Source of the DNA: an uncultured Oscillospiraceae bacterium
Lineage (GTDB): Bacteria > Bacillota > Clostridia > Oscillospirales > Oscillospiraceae
Length of the DNA stretch: 55,940 nt
Assembly (NCBI GenBank): GCA_934589145.1
Contig: CAKTNW010000012.1
Location: 1 to 55,940, forward strand
Direction of reading: 5' to 3'
Part shown: one piece after another, positions 27,123 through 35,660 of the stretch
How the letters are laid out: each line of letters opens with the position of its first letter
Numbering within the stretch: the stretch's first letter is position 1
Notes under the pieces: model-generated
The model's database searches: none
What the model saw: the letters and a program-made list of their open reading frames with translations, nothing else
What the model was told of the DNA's origin: nothing
Made by a program: the position numbers and the translations under genes

Positions 27123-27742
27123 ACGTTCATGCCCTGCTTCATATAGGGGTTGTACTTCCGCTCATAGTCCATGTCGGTGGCGGAATCGTGGCCGGGATAG
27201 ACGGTGTACTGACCCTCCAGCCTGCCCAGCCGGGCCAGAGACTTCAGCATGGCCCGGTAGTCGCCGCCGGGGAAGTCGCACCGGCCGCAGCTGCCCCGGA
27301 ACAGGGTGTCTCCGGCAAAGATCACGCCCTGTCCCTCCAGCAGCAGGCAGACGGAGCCCTGGGAATGGCCGGGGGTCTCCAGCACATCCAGCGTCAGGCC
27401 GCCTACCGTCAGCTTGTCGCCCTCCTGATAGTACCGCTGGTTTTTCTCGCCCAGCCGGTGGAACAGAAGGTCGCCGCCGCTGCTGTCGGTCACGTCGCCC
27501 TGGTGGATATAGACCGGCAGCTCCGGCCAGGTCTCCAGCAGGCCCGCCACGCCGGTGCAGTGGTCAAAGTGGCCGTGGGTCAGCAGGATCATGACGGGGG
27601 TACAGCCGCTGGAGGCGATCATGGCCTCGATGCGCTTGGACTCGTCGCCGGGGTCGATGACGGCGCAGACCTTGGCCTCCTCGTCGCAGAGGATGTAGCA
27701 GTTGGTCATGATGGGGCCCACCATCAGAGAGAGTACCTTCAT
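27119..27742 (-). CDS. Metallo-beta-lactamase fold hydrolase (YqgX/glyoxalase II-like)
   Basis: 207 residues. Two-metal motif THGHFDH (His56, His58, Asp60, His61), then ETPGHSQGSVC, FAGDTLF and VYPGHD. Family members include glyoxalase II-like thioesterases; substrate not known. Second gene of a dtd-MBL-hemZ unit; AAGGAGG 8 nt before the ATG, stop overlapping hemZ. RelA-dtd-MBL-hemZ order is common in clostridia. Confidence 0.9.
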   Translation of the reverse strand: MKVLSLMVGPIMTNCYILCDEEAKVCAVIDPGDESKRIEAMIASSGCTPVMILLTHGHFDHCTGVAGLLETWPELPVYIHQGDVTDSSGGDLLFHRLGEKNQRYYQEGDKLTVGGLTLDVLETPGHSQGSVCLLLEGQGVIFAGDTLFRGSCGRCDFPGGDYRAMLKSLARLGRLEGQYTVYPGHDSATDMDYERKYNPYMKQGMNV

Positions 27743-27755
27743 CCGTGCGCCCTCC

Positions 27756-28202
27756 TTACAGCTGGTCGGTGTCCACCACCAGCGTCAGCGGGCCGTCGTT
27801 CAGGCTGTCCACCTGCATATAGGCGCCGAACTCGCCGGTCTCGGTGTGGAAGCCCTTGGCGCGGCACAGCTCCACGAACTTCTCGTACAGGGGGATGGCC
27901 ACCTCGGGCCGCGCGGCGGCCAGAAATTCGGGGCGGCGGCCCTTCTTGCAGTTGCCGTACAGGGTGAACTGGGATACCACCAGCAGCTCGCCCTTCACCT
28001 CATCCAGACCCCGGTTCATCTTGCCGTTCTCATCCTCGAAGATGCGAAGGCCCGTCAGCTTGTCCGCCAGCTTGACGGCCTGCGCCTCGGTGTCCTCATG
28101 GGTGATGCCCAGCAGGATCAGGAAGCCCTCGCCGATCTGGCCGTGTACTTTTCCGTCGATGGTGACGGAGGCGTGCTTCACGCGGGTCAATACAGCGCGC
28201 AT
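27756..28202 (-). CDS. dtd: D-aminoacyl-tRNA deacylase
   Basis: Removes D-amino acids and mischarged Gly from tRNA. 148 residues, full length; the active-site signatures SQFTLYGN and [10 protein letters not shown] (NxGP-type cross-subunit motif) are present. Ribosome site AAAGGAG upstream. The gap before it toward relA is a 214-bp post-stop repeat. Confidence 0.96.
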   Translation of the reverse strand: MRAVLTRVKHASVTIDGKVHGQIGEGFLILLGITHEDTEAQAVKLADKLTGLRIFEDENGKMNRGLDEVKGELLVVSQFTLYGNCKKGRRPEFLAAARPEVAIPLYEKFVELCRAKGFHTETGEFGAYMQVDSLNDGPLTLVVDTDQL

Positions 28203-28237
28203 AATTTGTTCTCCTTTATACAGATAGTATTCAAAAG

Positions 28238-28451
28238 CCTCGCAGAGTTCGCGTCCGCAGACGCGAAAAAGTCAAATCATTTTTCCGACGTCGGCACGTT
28301 AAGAAAATATGCCGGTGGCATATTTTTAGTGCCGATCTCGGCGGCTATGCCGCCGTAGCATCCAGATGGATTTGCACCGCACTGCCGTTGCGCGCACAGC
28401 CGGCCGCAAACCCCATTGGCAATGAAATCGAAGATTTCATGCCAGTCTTTT
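28238..28451 (-). repeat. Post-stop structured repeat, long copy after relA
   Basis: Begins at the relA stop: CTGGCATGAAATC..GATTTCATTGCCA, GC-rich link, CTACGGCGGCATAGCCGCCG and AATATGCCACCGGCATATTT stems as an insertion of about 50 bp, the GTGCCGAC..GTCGG part, then TTTTTCGCGTC-TGCG-GACGCGAA and AACTCTGCGAGG. Confidence 0.72.
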
Positions 28452-30665
28452 TTATCCCGCAGGCCGCGTCACCTTCATGACGCCCTGGATCTGCTCCAGA
28501 CGGCTCATAACGGTTTTCAGCTGCGTGCGGCCCTCCACCTCGATGCCCAGATCCAGCAGGGCGAAGCCGTCCGGCGTGGAGCGGGCGTTCAGGGACAGGA
28601 CACGGGTCTTGGTGGCCGACAGCACCGTGGACACGTCCACGATCAGGCTGATGCGATCCTTGGCCACCACCTGCAGCATGGTGTGATAGCTCTCGCTGGT
28701 CTTGTCGGCCCAGCTTACCCGGATCCAGCGGCCTGCCTCGGCGGGGTTGTCCCGGGAGCGCAGCACGTTGGGACAGTCCGCCCGGTGGACGGACACGCCG
28801 TAGCCCCGGGTGATGAAGCCCACGATGTCGTCCCCCGGCACGGGAGAGCAGCACTTGGAGAACTTCACCAGACAGTTGCTGAGGCCCTCCACGATGATGC
28901 CGTGCTCACCCTTCCGCTGGGGTACGGCGGGGCGCATCACCTCCGGCTGGCCCGCCACAGGCACCTCCGCCTGCCGCTCGGCCTGATGCTGGTGCAGGAT
29001 ACGCTGGATATCCTCCCGCAGACGGCCGATGACCTTCAGGGCCGTGACGCCGCCGTAGCCGATGGCGGCGTACATGTCGTCCACGGAGTTGAAGCTGAGC
29101 TTCTTCAGCACGTTGGGCACGTTTTCGTCGGCCAGCAGCTCCTTCAGGGATACGCCGGTGCGCTTCAGCTCCGACTCAAAGCTCTGGCGGCCGTTGACGA
29201 TGTTCTCGTCCCGCTTCTCCCGCTTGAACCACTGGCGGATCTTGCTGCGGGCGTTGCTGGAGCGGGCGATCTTAATCCAGTCGCGGCTGGGGCCGTGGGC
29301 GCTCTGGCTGGTGGTGACCTCCACTACGTCGCCGTTTTGCAGCCGGTGGTTCAGCGGCACGATGCGGCCGTTGACCTTGGCGGATACCATGTGGTTGCCC
29401 ACGGCGGAGTGGATGTTATAGGCAAAGTCGATGGGCGTGGCTCCGGCGGGCAGGTTGATCACGTCACCGTTAGGGGTGAACACGAACACCTCGTCGGCAA
29501 ACATATCCACCTTCAGGGAGTGGATAAAGTCCTCGGCGTCGGCGCCCTCCTGATTCTCCAGCAGGCGGCGCACCCACTCATAGCGGCCCTCGTCGCCGCC
29601 GCCCTGGCCGTTCTGCTTGTACTTCCAGTGGGCGGCGATGCCGTACTCCGCCACCTCGTGCATCTCCTTGGTGCGGATCTGCACCTCGAAGGGGATGCCG
29701 CTTTCGCCCACCACGGTGGTGTGCAGACTCTGGTACAGGTTGGGCTTTGGCGTGCCGATATAGTCCTTAAAACGCCCCAAAATGGGCTTATAAAGGTCGT
29801 GAATGATACCCAGAACGTTATAGCAGTCCGCCACCGTGTCCACGATGACCCGGAAGGCGAACAGGTCGAACACGTCGTCCAGGCTCTTGTTCTGGGTGTA
29901 CATCTTGCGGTAGATGGAGTAGGGGTGCTTCATGCGGCCGTAGACGGTGGCCTCGATGCCCTCGGCACGGAGGCGCGTCACGATCTGGTCGTGGATGGCG
30001 GACATGAAGCCGTCGTACTCCGCCGCCTTCTCATCCAGGGCCTCGGTGATCTCCCGGTAGCCCACGGGATCCAGATATTTCAGGGAGAGATCCTCCAGCT
30101 CCCACTTCATCTTCTGCATGCCCAGCCGGTGGGCGATGGGGGCGTAGATCTCCATGGTCTCAAAGGATTTCTGCTTCTGCTTCTCCGGCGTCTGGTACTC
30201 CATGGTGCGCATGTTGTGGAGCCGGTCGGAGATCTTGATGAGGATGACCCGGATGTCCTTGCTCATGGCCATCAGCATCTTCCGCAGGTTCTCCATCTGC
30301 TCCTCTTCCTTGGAGGTGTAGTGGACGCGGGTCAGCTTGCTGACGCCCTCTACCAGGTCGGCCACCGTGGGAGAGAACAGCTTGGCCAGCTGCTCGTGGG
30401 TGGCGGCGGTATCCTCGATGGTGTCGTGCAGCAGCGCCGCCTCGATGGATTCGCTGTCCAGATGCAGCTCCTCCGCCACGATCTGGGCCACCGCCAGGGG
30501 GTGGGTGATGAAGGGCGAGCCGTCCTTGCGCAGCTGCGGGCCGTGCAGATCCCGGGCGAACTCATAGGCCTGGCGGATTTGCTGAAAATTGGCGGAGGGG
30601 TTGTAGCTGCGGACGGTGTCCTCCAGATGCTGATACATGGCCTCGATATCCACGGTTTTCGTCAT
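28452..30665 (-). CDS. relA: (p)ppGpp synthetase/hydrolase RelA/SpoT (Rel)
   Basis: Makes and degrades the stringent-response alarmone. 737 residues. Hydrolase domain intact (HD as ALLHDTIEDTAATHEQ), synthetase domain (GRMKHPYSIYRKM, NLYQSLHTTV), TGS (VFTPNGDVINLPAGATPIDF), helical and zinc-finger-like region (FSKCCSPVPGDDIVGF), ACT at the end. Intact motifs in both halves indicate a bifunctional enzyme. The start overlaps the recJ stop by 4 bases, so recJ-relA are coupled. Confidence 0.97.
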   Translation of the reverse strand: MTKTVDIEAMYQHLEDTVRSYNPSANFQQIRQAYEFARDLHGPQLRKDGSPFITHPLAVAQIVAEELHLDSESIEAALLHDTIEDTAATHEQLAKLFSPTVADLVEGVSKLTRVHYTSKEEEQMENLRKMLMAMSKDIRVILIKISDRLHNMRTMEYQTPEKQKQKSFETMEIYAPIAHRLGMQKMKWELEDLSLKYLDPVGYREITEALDEKAAEYDGFMSAIHDQIVTRLRAEGIEATVYGRMKHPYSIYRKMYTQNKSLDDVFDLFAFRVIVDTVADCYNVLGIIHDLYKPILGRFKDYIGTPKPNLYQSLHTTVVGESGIPFEVQIRTKEMHEVAEYGIAAHWKYKQNGQGGGDEGRYEWVRRLLENQEGADAEDFIHSLKVDMFADEVFVFTPNGDVINLPAGATPIDFAYNIHSAVGNHMVSAKVNGRIVPLNHRLQNGDVVEVTTSQSAHGPSRDWIKIARSSNARSKIRQWFKREKRDENIVNGRQSFESELKRTGVSLKELLADENVPNVLKKLSFNSVDDMYAAIGYGGVTALKVIGRLREDIQRILHQHQAERQAEVPVAGQPEVMRPAVPQRKGEHGIIVEGLSNCLVKFSKCCSPVPGDDIVGFITRGYGVSVHRADCPNVLRSRDNPAEAGRWIRVSWADKTSESYHTMLQVVAKDRISLIVDVSTVLSATKTRVLSLNARSTPDGFALLDLGIEVEGRTQLKTVMSRLEQIQGVMKVTRPAG

Positions 30666-32761
30666 TGGGCACCGCCTCCTCCCCGTCCTGCTTCGGCGTC
30701 GGTGAGACGCCGTATGTACTCGGAATCCTCCAGCTTGACCTTTTTATCCTTTCCGGCCAGCTGCAGGTCGATATCATCGCCGTGAAGCTCCAGCTGCAGC
30801 AGACCCCGCTCCTGGAACACCGCCAGGCAGAAGGCGCTGCGCAGGAAGCTGTCGGTCTTGCCCAGCGCCGCGGACAGCGACCGCAGCAGCGGCAGATATG
30901 CCGTGTGCAGCGCACCCTCCGGCGTCATGTGTACCAGCGTCCGCCACACTGCCGCATATTGCTCCCGTGAGGGCAGCATCCGCCGGGCGTTTTTGGCGGA
31001 GACTGTCTCGCCGCCGGTGCATTGGGCCAGCAGCGTCAGGCACTCCTGCTCCCGGCTGCTGGCAGAGAGGGAGGGCCGAATGTCCACCATCTGCAGCTGT
31101 ACGGTGCGGCTGCCCCGGAATTCGTTGACCTGTAAATAGAAGGCCGCGTCCACCCGGTCGCCCTCCTGACAGCCGCAGGCAGCGGTGTTGGTGGAGAAGA
31201 AAATGCCGTCGAACTGGGCGCTGCCCTTCCCCAGCCGCAGCTTGAGATGCCGGTTCTGGCCCACGTTCTGCATCCGCAGCAGCGTGGCGCCCATCAGGCA
31301 GAACAGGGGCCGCGCGTTGCCGCTGCCGTAGGGCTCCAGCGCCGCCAGCGCCTCTACCTCCTGCAGCGTCACCCGGCCGGGCTGGTGCAGCTCCACGTCG
31401 ATCTCCAGCGTGGATTCCGGCGCCTTGCCCACCCAGTATTCGGCGGCGTATTGGTTCATCCGGGCCCGGAAGGCGGGGATGTTGGCCGCGTCGATGGTAA
31501 AGCCCGCCGCCAGCTCATGGCCGCCGAAGCCCAGCAGCAGGTCGGAGCAGCTCTCCAGCGCGGCGAACAGGTTAAAGCCGCCCCAACTGCGGCAGGAGCC
31601 CTTGCCCACGGCGCCGTTGAGGTGGATCATAAAGCTGGGACGGGAATATTTTTCGCTGAGGCGGGAGGCCACGATGCCCACCACACCCTGATGCCACGTC
31701 TCCGACGCCAGCACCAGCGCCCGGCGATCCTCCTCGGGCATCTGCTCGATCATCTCCTCCGCCTGGGAGTAGATGGTCTGCTCCACGCTCTGCCGCTCCC
31801 GGTTCAGGGCGCACAGGGCCTTGGCCAGCTCCTCCGCCTGGGCGGGATCCTGACACAGCAGCAGGTCGGCGGCCATATCCGCCGCGCCCATGCGGCCCGC
31901 CGCGTTGATGCGGGGCGCCAGCACGAAGCCGATCTGCACGGAGGAGATCTCCCGTCCGGCCAGACCCGCCTCCTTCAGCAGGGCATGCAGCCCGATAAAG
32001 TCCGAGCGGTCCAGCGTGGCAAGGCCCCGGGATACGATGGTGCGGTTTTCGCCGGTCATCTGCATCACGTCCGCCACCGTGCCCACGGCGGCCAGCGTAC
32101 AGTACCGGGAGAACAGAGCTTCCTCCCGGTCGGGGCCGCCCAGGGCCAGCACCAGCTTCAGTGCCACGCCGCAGCCAGCCAGATGCTTGAAGGGATATTC
32201 ACAGTCGCTGCGGCGGGGATCCACCACCGCCGAGGCCACCGGCAGCGTCTCCTTGCACTCGTGATGGTCGGTGACCACCACGTCCATGCCGATGGAGCGG
32301 GCAAAGGCCACCTCGTCCACGCCGGTGATGCCGCAGTCCACCGTCACCAGCAGCGTGGCGCCGCCCTTGCGCAGCCCCTCGATGGCGTCACAGCTCAGGC
32401 CGTAGCCATCCTCGATCCGGCGGGGGATGTAATGCACCACATCGGCGCCCCGCCCCTTCAGATAGTCCACCAGGATGCAGGTGGCGGTGATGCCGTCCAC
32501 ATCGTAGTCTCCGAATATGGCGATCCTCTCTCCGGCGGCAATCGCCTGCGCGATCCGTTCCACGGCCTTGTCCATGTCCCGCATCAAAAACGGGGAATAG
32601 GTCAGCGTGGTCTCCTGCGTCAGAAATTCCGCCGCGTCCTCGGCGCGTTCCACGCCGCGGCTGGCCAGCACCTCGGACACCAGATAGGGGTAGCCCGCGT
32701 CGGCCAGACGTTCCGCCGCGGCGCAGTTTTCCTGCGCCACATGCCAGGACGGAAATTTCAT
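30662..32761 (-). CDS. recJ: Single-stranded-DNA-specific exonuclease RecJ
   Basis: 5'-3' exonuclease in recombination and mismatch repair. 699 residues. DHH-family motifs FGDYDVDGITATC and VTDHHECKE, DHHA1 region with LGFGGHELAAGF, OB-fold, and a C-terminal extension of about 130 residues as in other Firmicutes. AAAGGAGG upstream of the ATG; the -10 TATAAT at 32803-32798 (minus) lies 37 bp before. First gene of recJ-relA. Confidence 0.96.
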   Translation of the reverse strand: MKFPSWHVAQENCAAAERLADAGYPYLVSEVLASRGVERAEDAAEFLTQETTLTYSPFLMRDMDKAVERIAQAIAAGERIAIFGDYDVDGITATCILVDYLKGRGADVVHYIPRRIEDGYGLSCDAIEGLRKGGATLLVTVDCGITGVDEVAFARSIGMDVVVTDHHECKETLPVASAVVDPRRSDCEYPFKHLAGCGVALKLVLALGGPDREEALFSRYCTLAAVGTVADVMQMTGENRTIVSRGLATLDRSDFIGLHALLKEAGLAGREISSVQIGFVLAPRINAAGRMGAADMAADLLLCQDPAQAEELAKALCALNRERQSVEQTIYSQAEEMIEQMPEEDRRALVLASETWHQGVVGIVASRLSEKYSRPSFMIHLNGAVGKGSCRSWGGFNLFAALESCSDLLLGFGGHELAAGFTIDAANIPAFRARMNQYAAEYWVGKAPESTLEIDVELHQPGRVTLQEVEALAALEPYGSGNARPLFCLMGATLLRMQNVGQNRHLKLRLGKGSAQFDGIFFSTNTAACGCQEGDRVDAAFYLQVNEFRGSRTVQLQMVDIRPSLSASSREQECLTLLAQCTGGETVSAKNARRMLPSREQYAAVWRTLVHMTPEGALHTAYLPLLRSLSAALGKTDSFLRSAFCLAVFQERGLLQLELHGDDIDLQLAGKDKKVKLEDSEYIRRLTDAEAGRGGGGAQ

Positions 32762-32855
32762 AGGTCGCCCGCCTCCTTTCGTTTCCTTCTATAATAAATT
32801 ATAGTATACCAAAAACCGGGGAAAAGGTAAAGAAAAAATTCTTGCCGCCATGTGG

Positions 32856-32884
32856 TTGCAATCCCTGCGGCTATCCCGTATAAT
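32856..32884 (+). promoter_or_regulatory. Promoter of the acyltransferase-like gene
   Basis: -35 TTGCAA (32856-32861), 17-bp spacer, -10 TATAAT (32879-32884), 34 bp before the start. It is divergent from the recJ promoter. Confidence 0.75.
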
Positions 32885-32917
32885 GGATGTCGAAAACCAC
32901 AGAATCGAGGAATTGCC

Positions 32918-33736
32918 ATGCGTCCTGACGGCAAGCGGGTCAAAGACCTTCCGCCCATCGTGGCGGCCATCCCCTATATCATGCCCAAGCGGTATGACGC
33001 GCAGAACACCATCACCGAGTATATCGACGAGGAGCTCATCAAGTCCTATATCCGGGAAAAGCGCCGCAGCGGCGTCCGGATCAACCATATGGCCGTGATC
33101 ATCGCCGCCTATTACCGGGCCGTGATGTACAACCCCAAGCTGAACTACTTCATCATGAACAGCAAGGTCTACAAGCGGAACCACTTCTGCGTGTCCTTCG
33201 TGATCCTGAAGAAGCTGGCGGACGGGCGGCCGGATGAGACATCGCTGAAAATTTTCCTGACGCCGGAGGACACCATCTTCACCATCCAGCAGAAGATCAC
33301 CGACGCGGTGTCCGCCAACTCCGCCACCGAGCAGAAGAACAACACCGACAAGTTCGCCCGGATGATGTTCTCCTTCTCCCTGCTGCCCAAGATCGTCATC
33401 TGGCTGGCGTACCATCTGGATAAGCTGGGCCTGCTGCCCCGGAAGATCATCGACCTGAGCCCCTTCCACACCAGCATGTTCATTACCAACCTGGCCTCCA
33501 TCAAGACCAGCTACATCCACCACCACTGCTATGAGTTCGGCACTACCAGCGTGTTTGTCTGCATGGGAAAGCCTGTGCCGGACTACATGAGCGGCAATCT
33601 CAACAAGAAGATCATGCCCCTGGGCGTGGTGATGGACGAGCGGATCTGCACTGGCTATGAGTACGCCGCCTTCTGCAACGATTTCCGCAAGTTCCTCCGC
33701 AAGCCGGAGACACTGGAAGTTCCCTATGAAGCGTAA
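32918..33736 (+). CDS. 2-oxoacid dehydrogenase E2/CAT-fold acyltransferase-like protein, active site lost
   Basis: 272 residues from MRPDGKRVKDLPPIVAAIPYIMPKRYDA; the ATG at 32918 is the first with a ribosome site (GAGG). The chain follows the catalytic domain of E2 acyltransferases (trimer-forming CAT fold) to the end, but where E2 has the HRxxDG motif (DHRVVDG) it reads DERICTGYEYAAF: catalytic His and Asp are replaced. There is no lipoyl domain and no dehydrogenase neighbour. Members of this kind occur widely in gut clostridia; function unknown, probably not E2-type catalysis. Confidence 0.75.
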   Translation: MRPDGKRVKDLPPIVAAIPYIMPKRYDAQNTITEYIDEELIKSYIREKRRSGVRINHMAVIIAAYYRAVMYNPKLNYFIMNSKVYKRNHFCVSFVILKKLADGRPDETSLKIFLTPEDTIFTIQQKITDAVSANSATEQKNNTDKFARMMFSFSLLPKIVIWLAYHLDKLGLLPRKIIDLSPFHTSMFITNLASIKTSYIHHHCYEFGTTSVFVCMGKPVPDYMSGNLNKKIMPLGVVMDERICTGYEYAAFCNDFRKFLRKPETLEVPYEA

Positions 33737-33815
33737 CAAAAAGCTGCCCGCAAGGCCGGCTCCGCATAAGAAAACATACGGTTTTGCCTGCGCCTATTTG
33801 GCTAAAATGCGACCG

Positions 33816-33852
33816 AAAAAACCGCCCCATACGTCAGTATGGGGCGGTTTTT
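33816..33852 (+). terminator. Terminator of the acyltransferase-like gene
   Basis: AAAACCGCCCCATAC-GTCA-GTATGGGGCGGTTTTT, 15-bp stem with T5 end; also works from the other strand. Confidence 0.9.
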
Positions 33853-34052
33853 GCAGCCGTTTTTATCGCAAATATTCATTGGCAAAACTGCTTCGCACCG
33901 GAAAAGAGTAAATTTTGTGTGGGGTCGCGGCGCGATGGTGAAGGCATGCTGACGCATGGCAAACCAGCGCAACAATGACATCCACGAAAAAGTTGCCTTT
34001 TCCGGCGTGTGTTTTCTTGTGTGGAGTCGGCCAAGGGCAGCTTTTTGTTTTG

Positions 34053-34129
34053 TGCGGCGGCATGTGGTCATGCCGCCCTACGAAAAGGTTTGGTAGAATT
34101 GCGTAGGGCGGGGTGACCTCACCCCGCCG
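34053..34129. repeat. REPIN-like TAGGGCGGG pair, copy 4
   Basis: GCGGCGGCATGTGGTCATGCCG ending CCCTAC, 20-bp spacer, CGTAGGGCGGGGTGACC.. ending CCCCGCCG; right half identical to copy 2 over 28 bases. Confidence 0.75.
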
Positions 34130-34156
34130 ATAATGCAGCAGGCACGGTGTTCGTAT

Positions 34157-34239
34157 GTAGGGGAGGGGTTCTTCCCCTCTCTTTCGGTTTACGGTTGTAT
34201 TTCCGGCAAACGGCGGGCGGGGCAGAGCCCCGCCCCTAC
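34157..34239. repeat. GTAGGGGAGGGG palindrome pair, copy 2
   Basis: Same layout as 25524-25606: GTAGGGGAGGGGTTCT, TCGGTTTACGGTTGTATTTC, AACGGCGGGCGGGG, ending CCCCGCCCCTAC. Confidence 0.7.
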
Positions 34240-34480
34240 GAAAAGGCGCTGCTGGACAACGTATCGGCACCCCGAAAAAACAGGAAAAGGGAGGACGCAC
34301 GTCCTCCCTTTTCCCTACCATATAAACCACGAGGCGACAAATCGCCGGGGTAACAAAACCCGCACCGCCGCAAAACATACGGAACGGTGTCACTTCATTA
34401 TAACGAAAAACGCGGGAAATGCAAACCGACAAATTCACAAAAAAATGAACGATATGCTTGTACAAATCGTCAAAAACGGC

Positions 34481-34517
34481 ATAAAAACCGCCCCCGAAGA
34501 GCCATTCGGGGGCGGCT
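34481..34517 (-). terminator. Terminator of the DUF975 gene
   Basis: Minus strand: GCCGCCCCCGAA-TGGCTC-TTCGGGGGCGGTTTTT, directly after the stop. Confidence 0.9.
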
Positions 34518-34523
34518 GCGCGC

Positions 34524-35312
34524 TTATCTTTCCGGATTCCAGTCGGAGGGGCCGCCGCCGAAGCGGTCATCCTCGTGGAACTCACCGTCGTCCCGGGGCG
34601 GCTGATAGCCCACGCCGGACATCTGCTTGGTGGCCTCGAAATAGCCGATGTCCGTCTGCTGGATATAGGGCATGATCCAGATAGACAGGATGCCCAGGGT
34701 CAGGGCACACAGGATGTTCCAGCCCAGGAAGCTGAGATCCAGCACGAACAGCTCCCACTTGTGGCCGCGGGTCTGGGCTTTGCTCATGTTCAGGGCTTCC
34801 ATAATGCCCACATTCGGATTCTCGCACAGGTTATACAGGGCAAAGCGGTAGCGGTAGCCGGCGATGATGCCGGGGATGATGAACAGCAGCGACCACAGGA
34901 ACACGAAGATGCTGATGACGATCTGCAGCAGGATGACCTTGCCTACAAACAGGAAGCCGTCGAACAGCGTGGAGTAGGGTGTGACGATGCCCTTGCGGAC
35001 GCTCATGGTATACAGGATATATCCGGCGCTGAGCACGATGGACACCAGCGACAGCACGATGGAGAGGAAGCCGGCCACCACCGTCGGAAGGTGGAGCACA
35101 GGCTGGGTGAGTTCCAGATACATGCTGAATTCCGGGATATAGTTCTCAGCATAGGAGACGATCTGTGTCTGGGGCGCACCGGAGATCAGCCAGTCGATGC
35201 CGCTGATGACCAGGCCGATGGCCAGATACAGCAGTGTAAACAGATAAGCTGACACCGCGGCGTTTTTGGTAATGGCCTTGGCCTCGGATTTTAATTGTAC
35301 TCGATCGAGCAT
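34524..35312 (-). CDS. DUF975 family membrane protein
   Basis: 262 residues from MLDRVQLKSEAKAITKNAAV; the ATG at 35312 follows AAAGGAA at 8 nt, and the 21-residue upstream extension is not family-like. About five hydrophobic segments (YLFTLLYLAIGLVISGIDWL, VVAGFLSIVLSLVSIVLSAG, VILLQIVISIFVFLWSLLFI, SFLGWNILCALTLGILSIWI) and the loop IIAGYRYRFALYNLCENP typical of DUF975/glycerophosphoryl-diester-phosphodiesterase-like membrane domains. The C-terminus is a polar, Gly/Asp-rich tail. Function unknown; own promoter and terminator. Confidence 0.82.
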   Translation of the reverse strand: MLDRVQLKSEAKAITKNAAVSAYLFTLLYLAIGLVISGIDWLISGAPQTQIVSYAENYIPEFSMYLELTQPVLHLPTVVAGFLSIVLSLVSIVLSAGYILYTMSVRKGIVTPYSTLFDGFLFVGKVILLQIVISIFVFLWSLLFIIPGIIAGYRYRFALYNLCENPNVGIMEALNMSKAQTRGHKWELFVLDLSFLGWNILCALTLGILSIWIMPYIQQTDIGYFEATKQMSGVGYQPPRDDGEFHEDDRFGGGPSDWNPER

Positions 35313-35393
35313 AAAAATGTTCCTTTCCGCACGGATGTGCGCATTCCTTTTTCTGGAAGGCGGGGCGGACGGCACCGCCTTGTTTCTCTATAT

Positions 35394-35422
35394 ATTGTAG
35401 CATGTTGAAAACTGGAACGCAA
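35394..35422 (-). promoter_or_regulatory. Promoter of the DUF975 gene
   Basis: Minus strand: -35 TTGCGT (35422-35417), 17-bp spacer, -10 TACAAT (35399-35394), followed by a GCGGTGCCGTCCGCC leader stem. Confidence 0.6.
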
Positions 35423-35501
35423 GACCAGAAAAAATGAGAGGAAAACAGGCTAAGTTACCGACAAAAAAGACAAATTTTCAGGAAGAATTCCCGCATAAGA
35501 C

Positions 35502-35530
35502 TGGACAACAGCGAGTTTTTGTTGTATGAT
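35502..35530 (+). promoter_or_regulatory. Promoter of the rnf operon
   Basis: -35 TGGACA (35502-35507), 17-bp spacer, -10 TATGAT (35525-35530). Confidence 0.75.
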
Positions 35531-35537
35531 AAAACGC

Positions 35538-35645
35538 AGTGTGAGGTGGTGTCGAGCCACCTAAAGTAGCCGATGGTGAAACTCAGGCGTGCAGGATTGG
35601 AACCCCTGCGCGTGTGACTCTCACCATCAGATACGAATGCAGTAA
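35538..35645 (+). promoter_or_regulatory. Structured 5' leader of rnf, riboswitch candidate
   Basis: Between promoter and rnfC lie a hairpin AGGTGG-TGTCGAG-CCACCT (35544-35562) and a long outer stem GATGGTGA/TCACCATC (35572-35579 with 35621-35628) that encloses GCAGG/CCTGC (35591-35595 with 35605-35609) and an internal loop. The rnfC ribosome site GAGGTG follows 20 bp later. Two stacked conserved-looking stems just upstream of an ion-pump operon suggest ligand control. A match to the Na+-I (DUF1646) riboswitch is conceivable but I cannot confirm it. Confidence 0.5.
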
Positions 35646-35660
35646 GATGAGGTGAAGACA

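Larger units (their letters stand above)
33853..34480. other. Repeat-rich gap between two terminators
   Basis: About 630 bp with no supportable gene on either strand. It holds a REPIN-like pair (34053-34129), a GTAGGGGAGGGG pair (34157-34239) and an isolated 13-bp stem AAAAGGGAGGACG/CGTCCTCCCTTTT (34281-34311). The part 33888-34050 shows no structure. Confidence 0.55.

Noticed and set aside
28416..30785. 789-codon open frame opposite relA
   Set aside because: Antisense shadow of a GC-rich gene; no recognisable domain, rich in Val/Gly/His/Leu, and relA on the other strand is complete with all motifs.
33853..34480. Possible small genes in the repeat-rich gap
   Set aside because: Frames of 60-180 codons there run through palindromic repeats and terminators, have no good ribosome sites and no familiar sequence.
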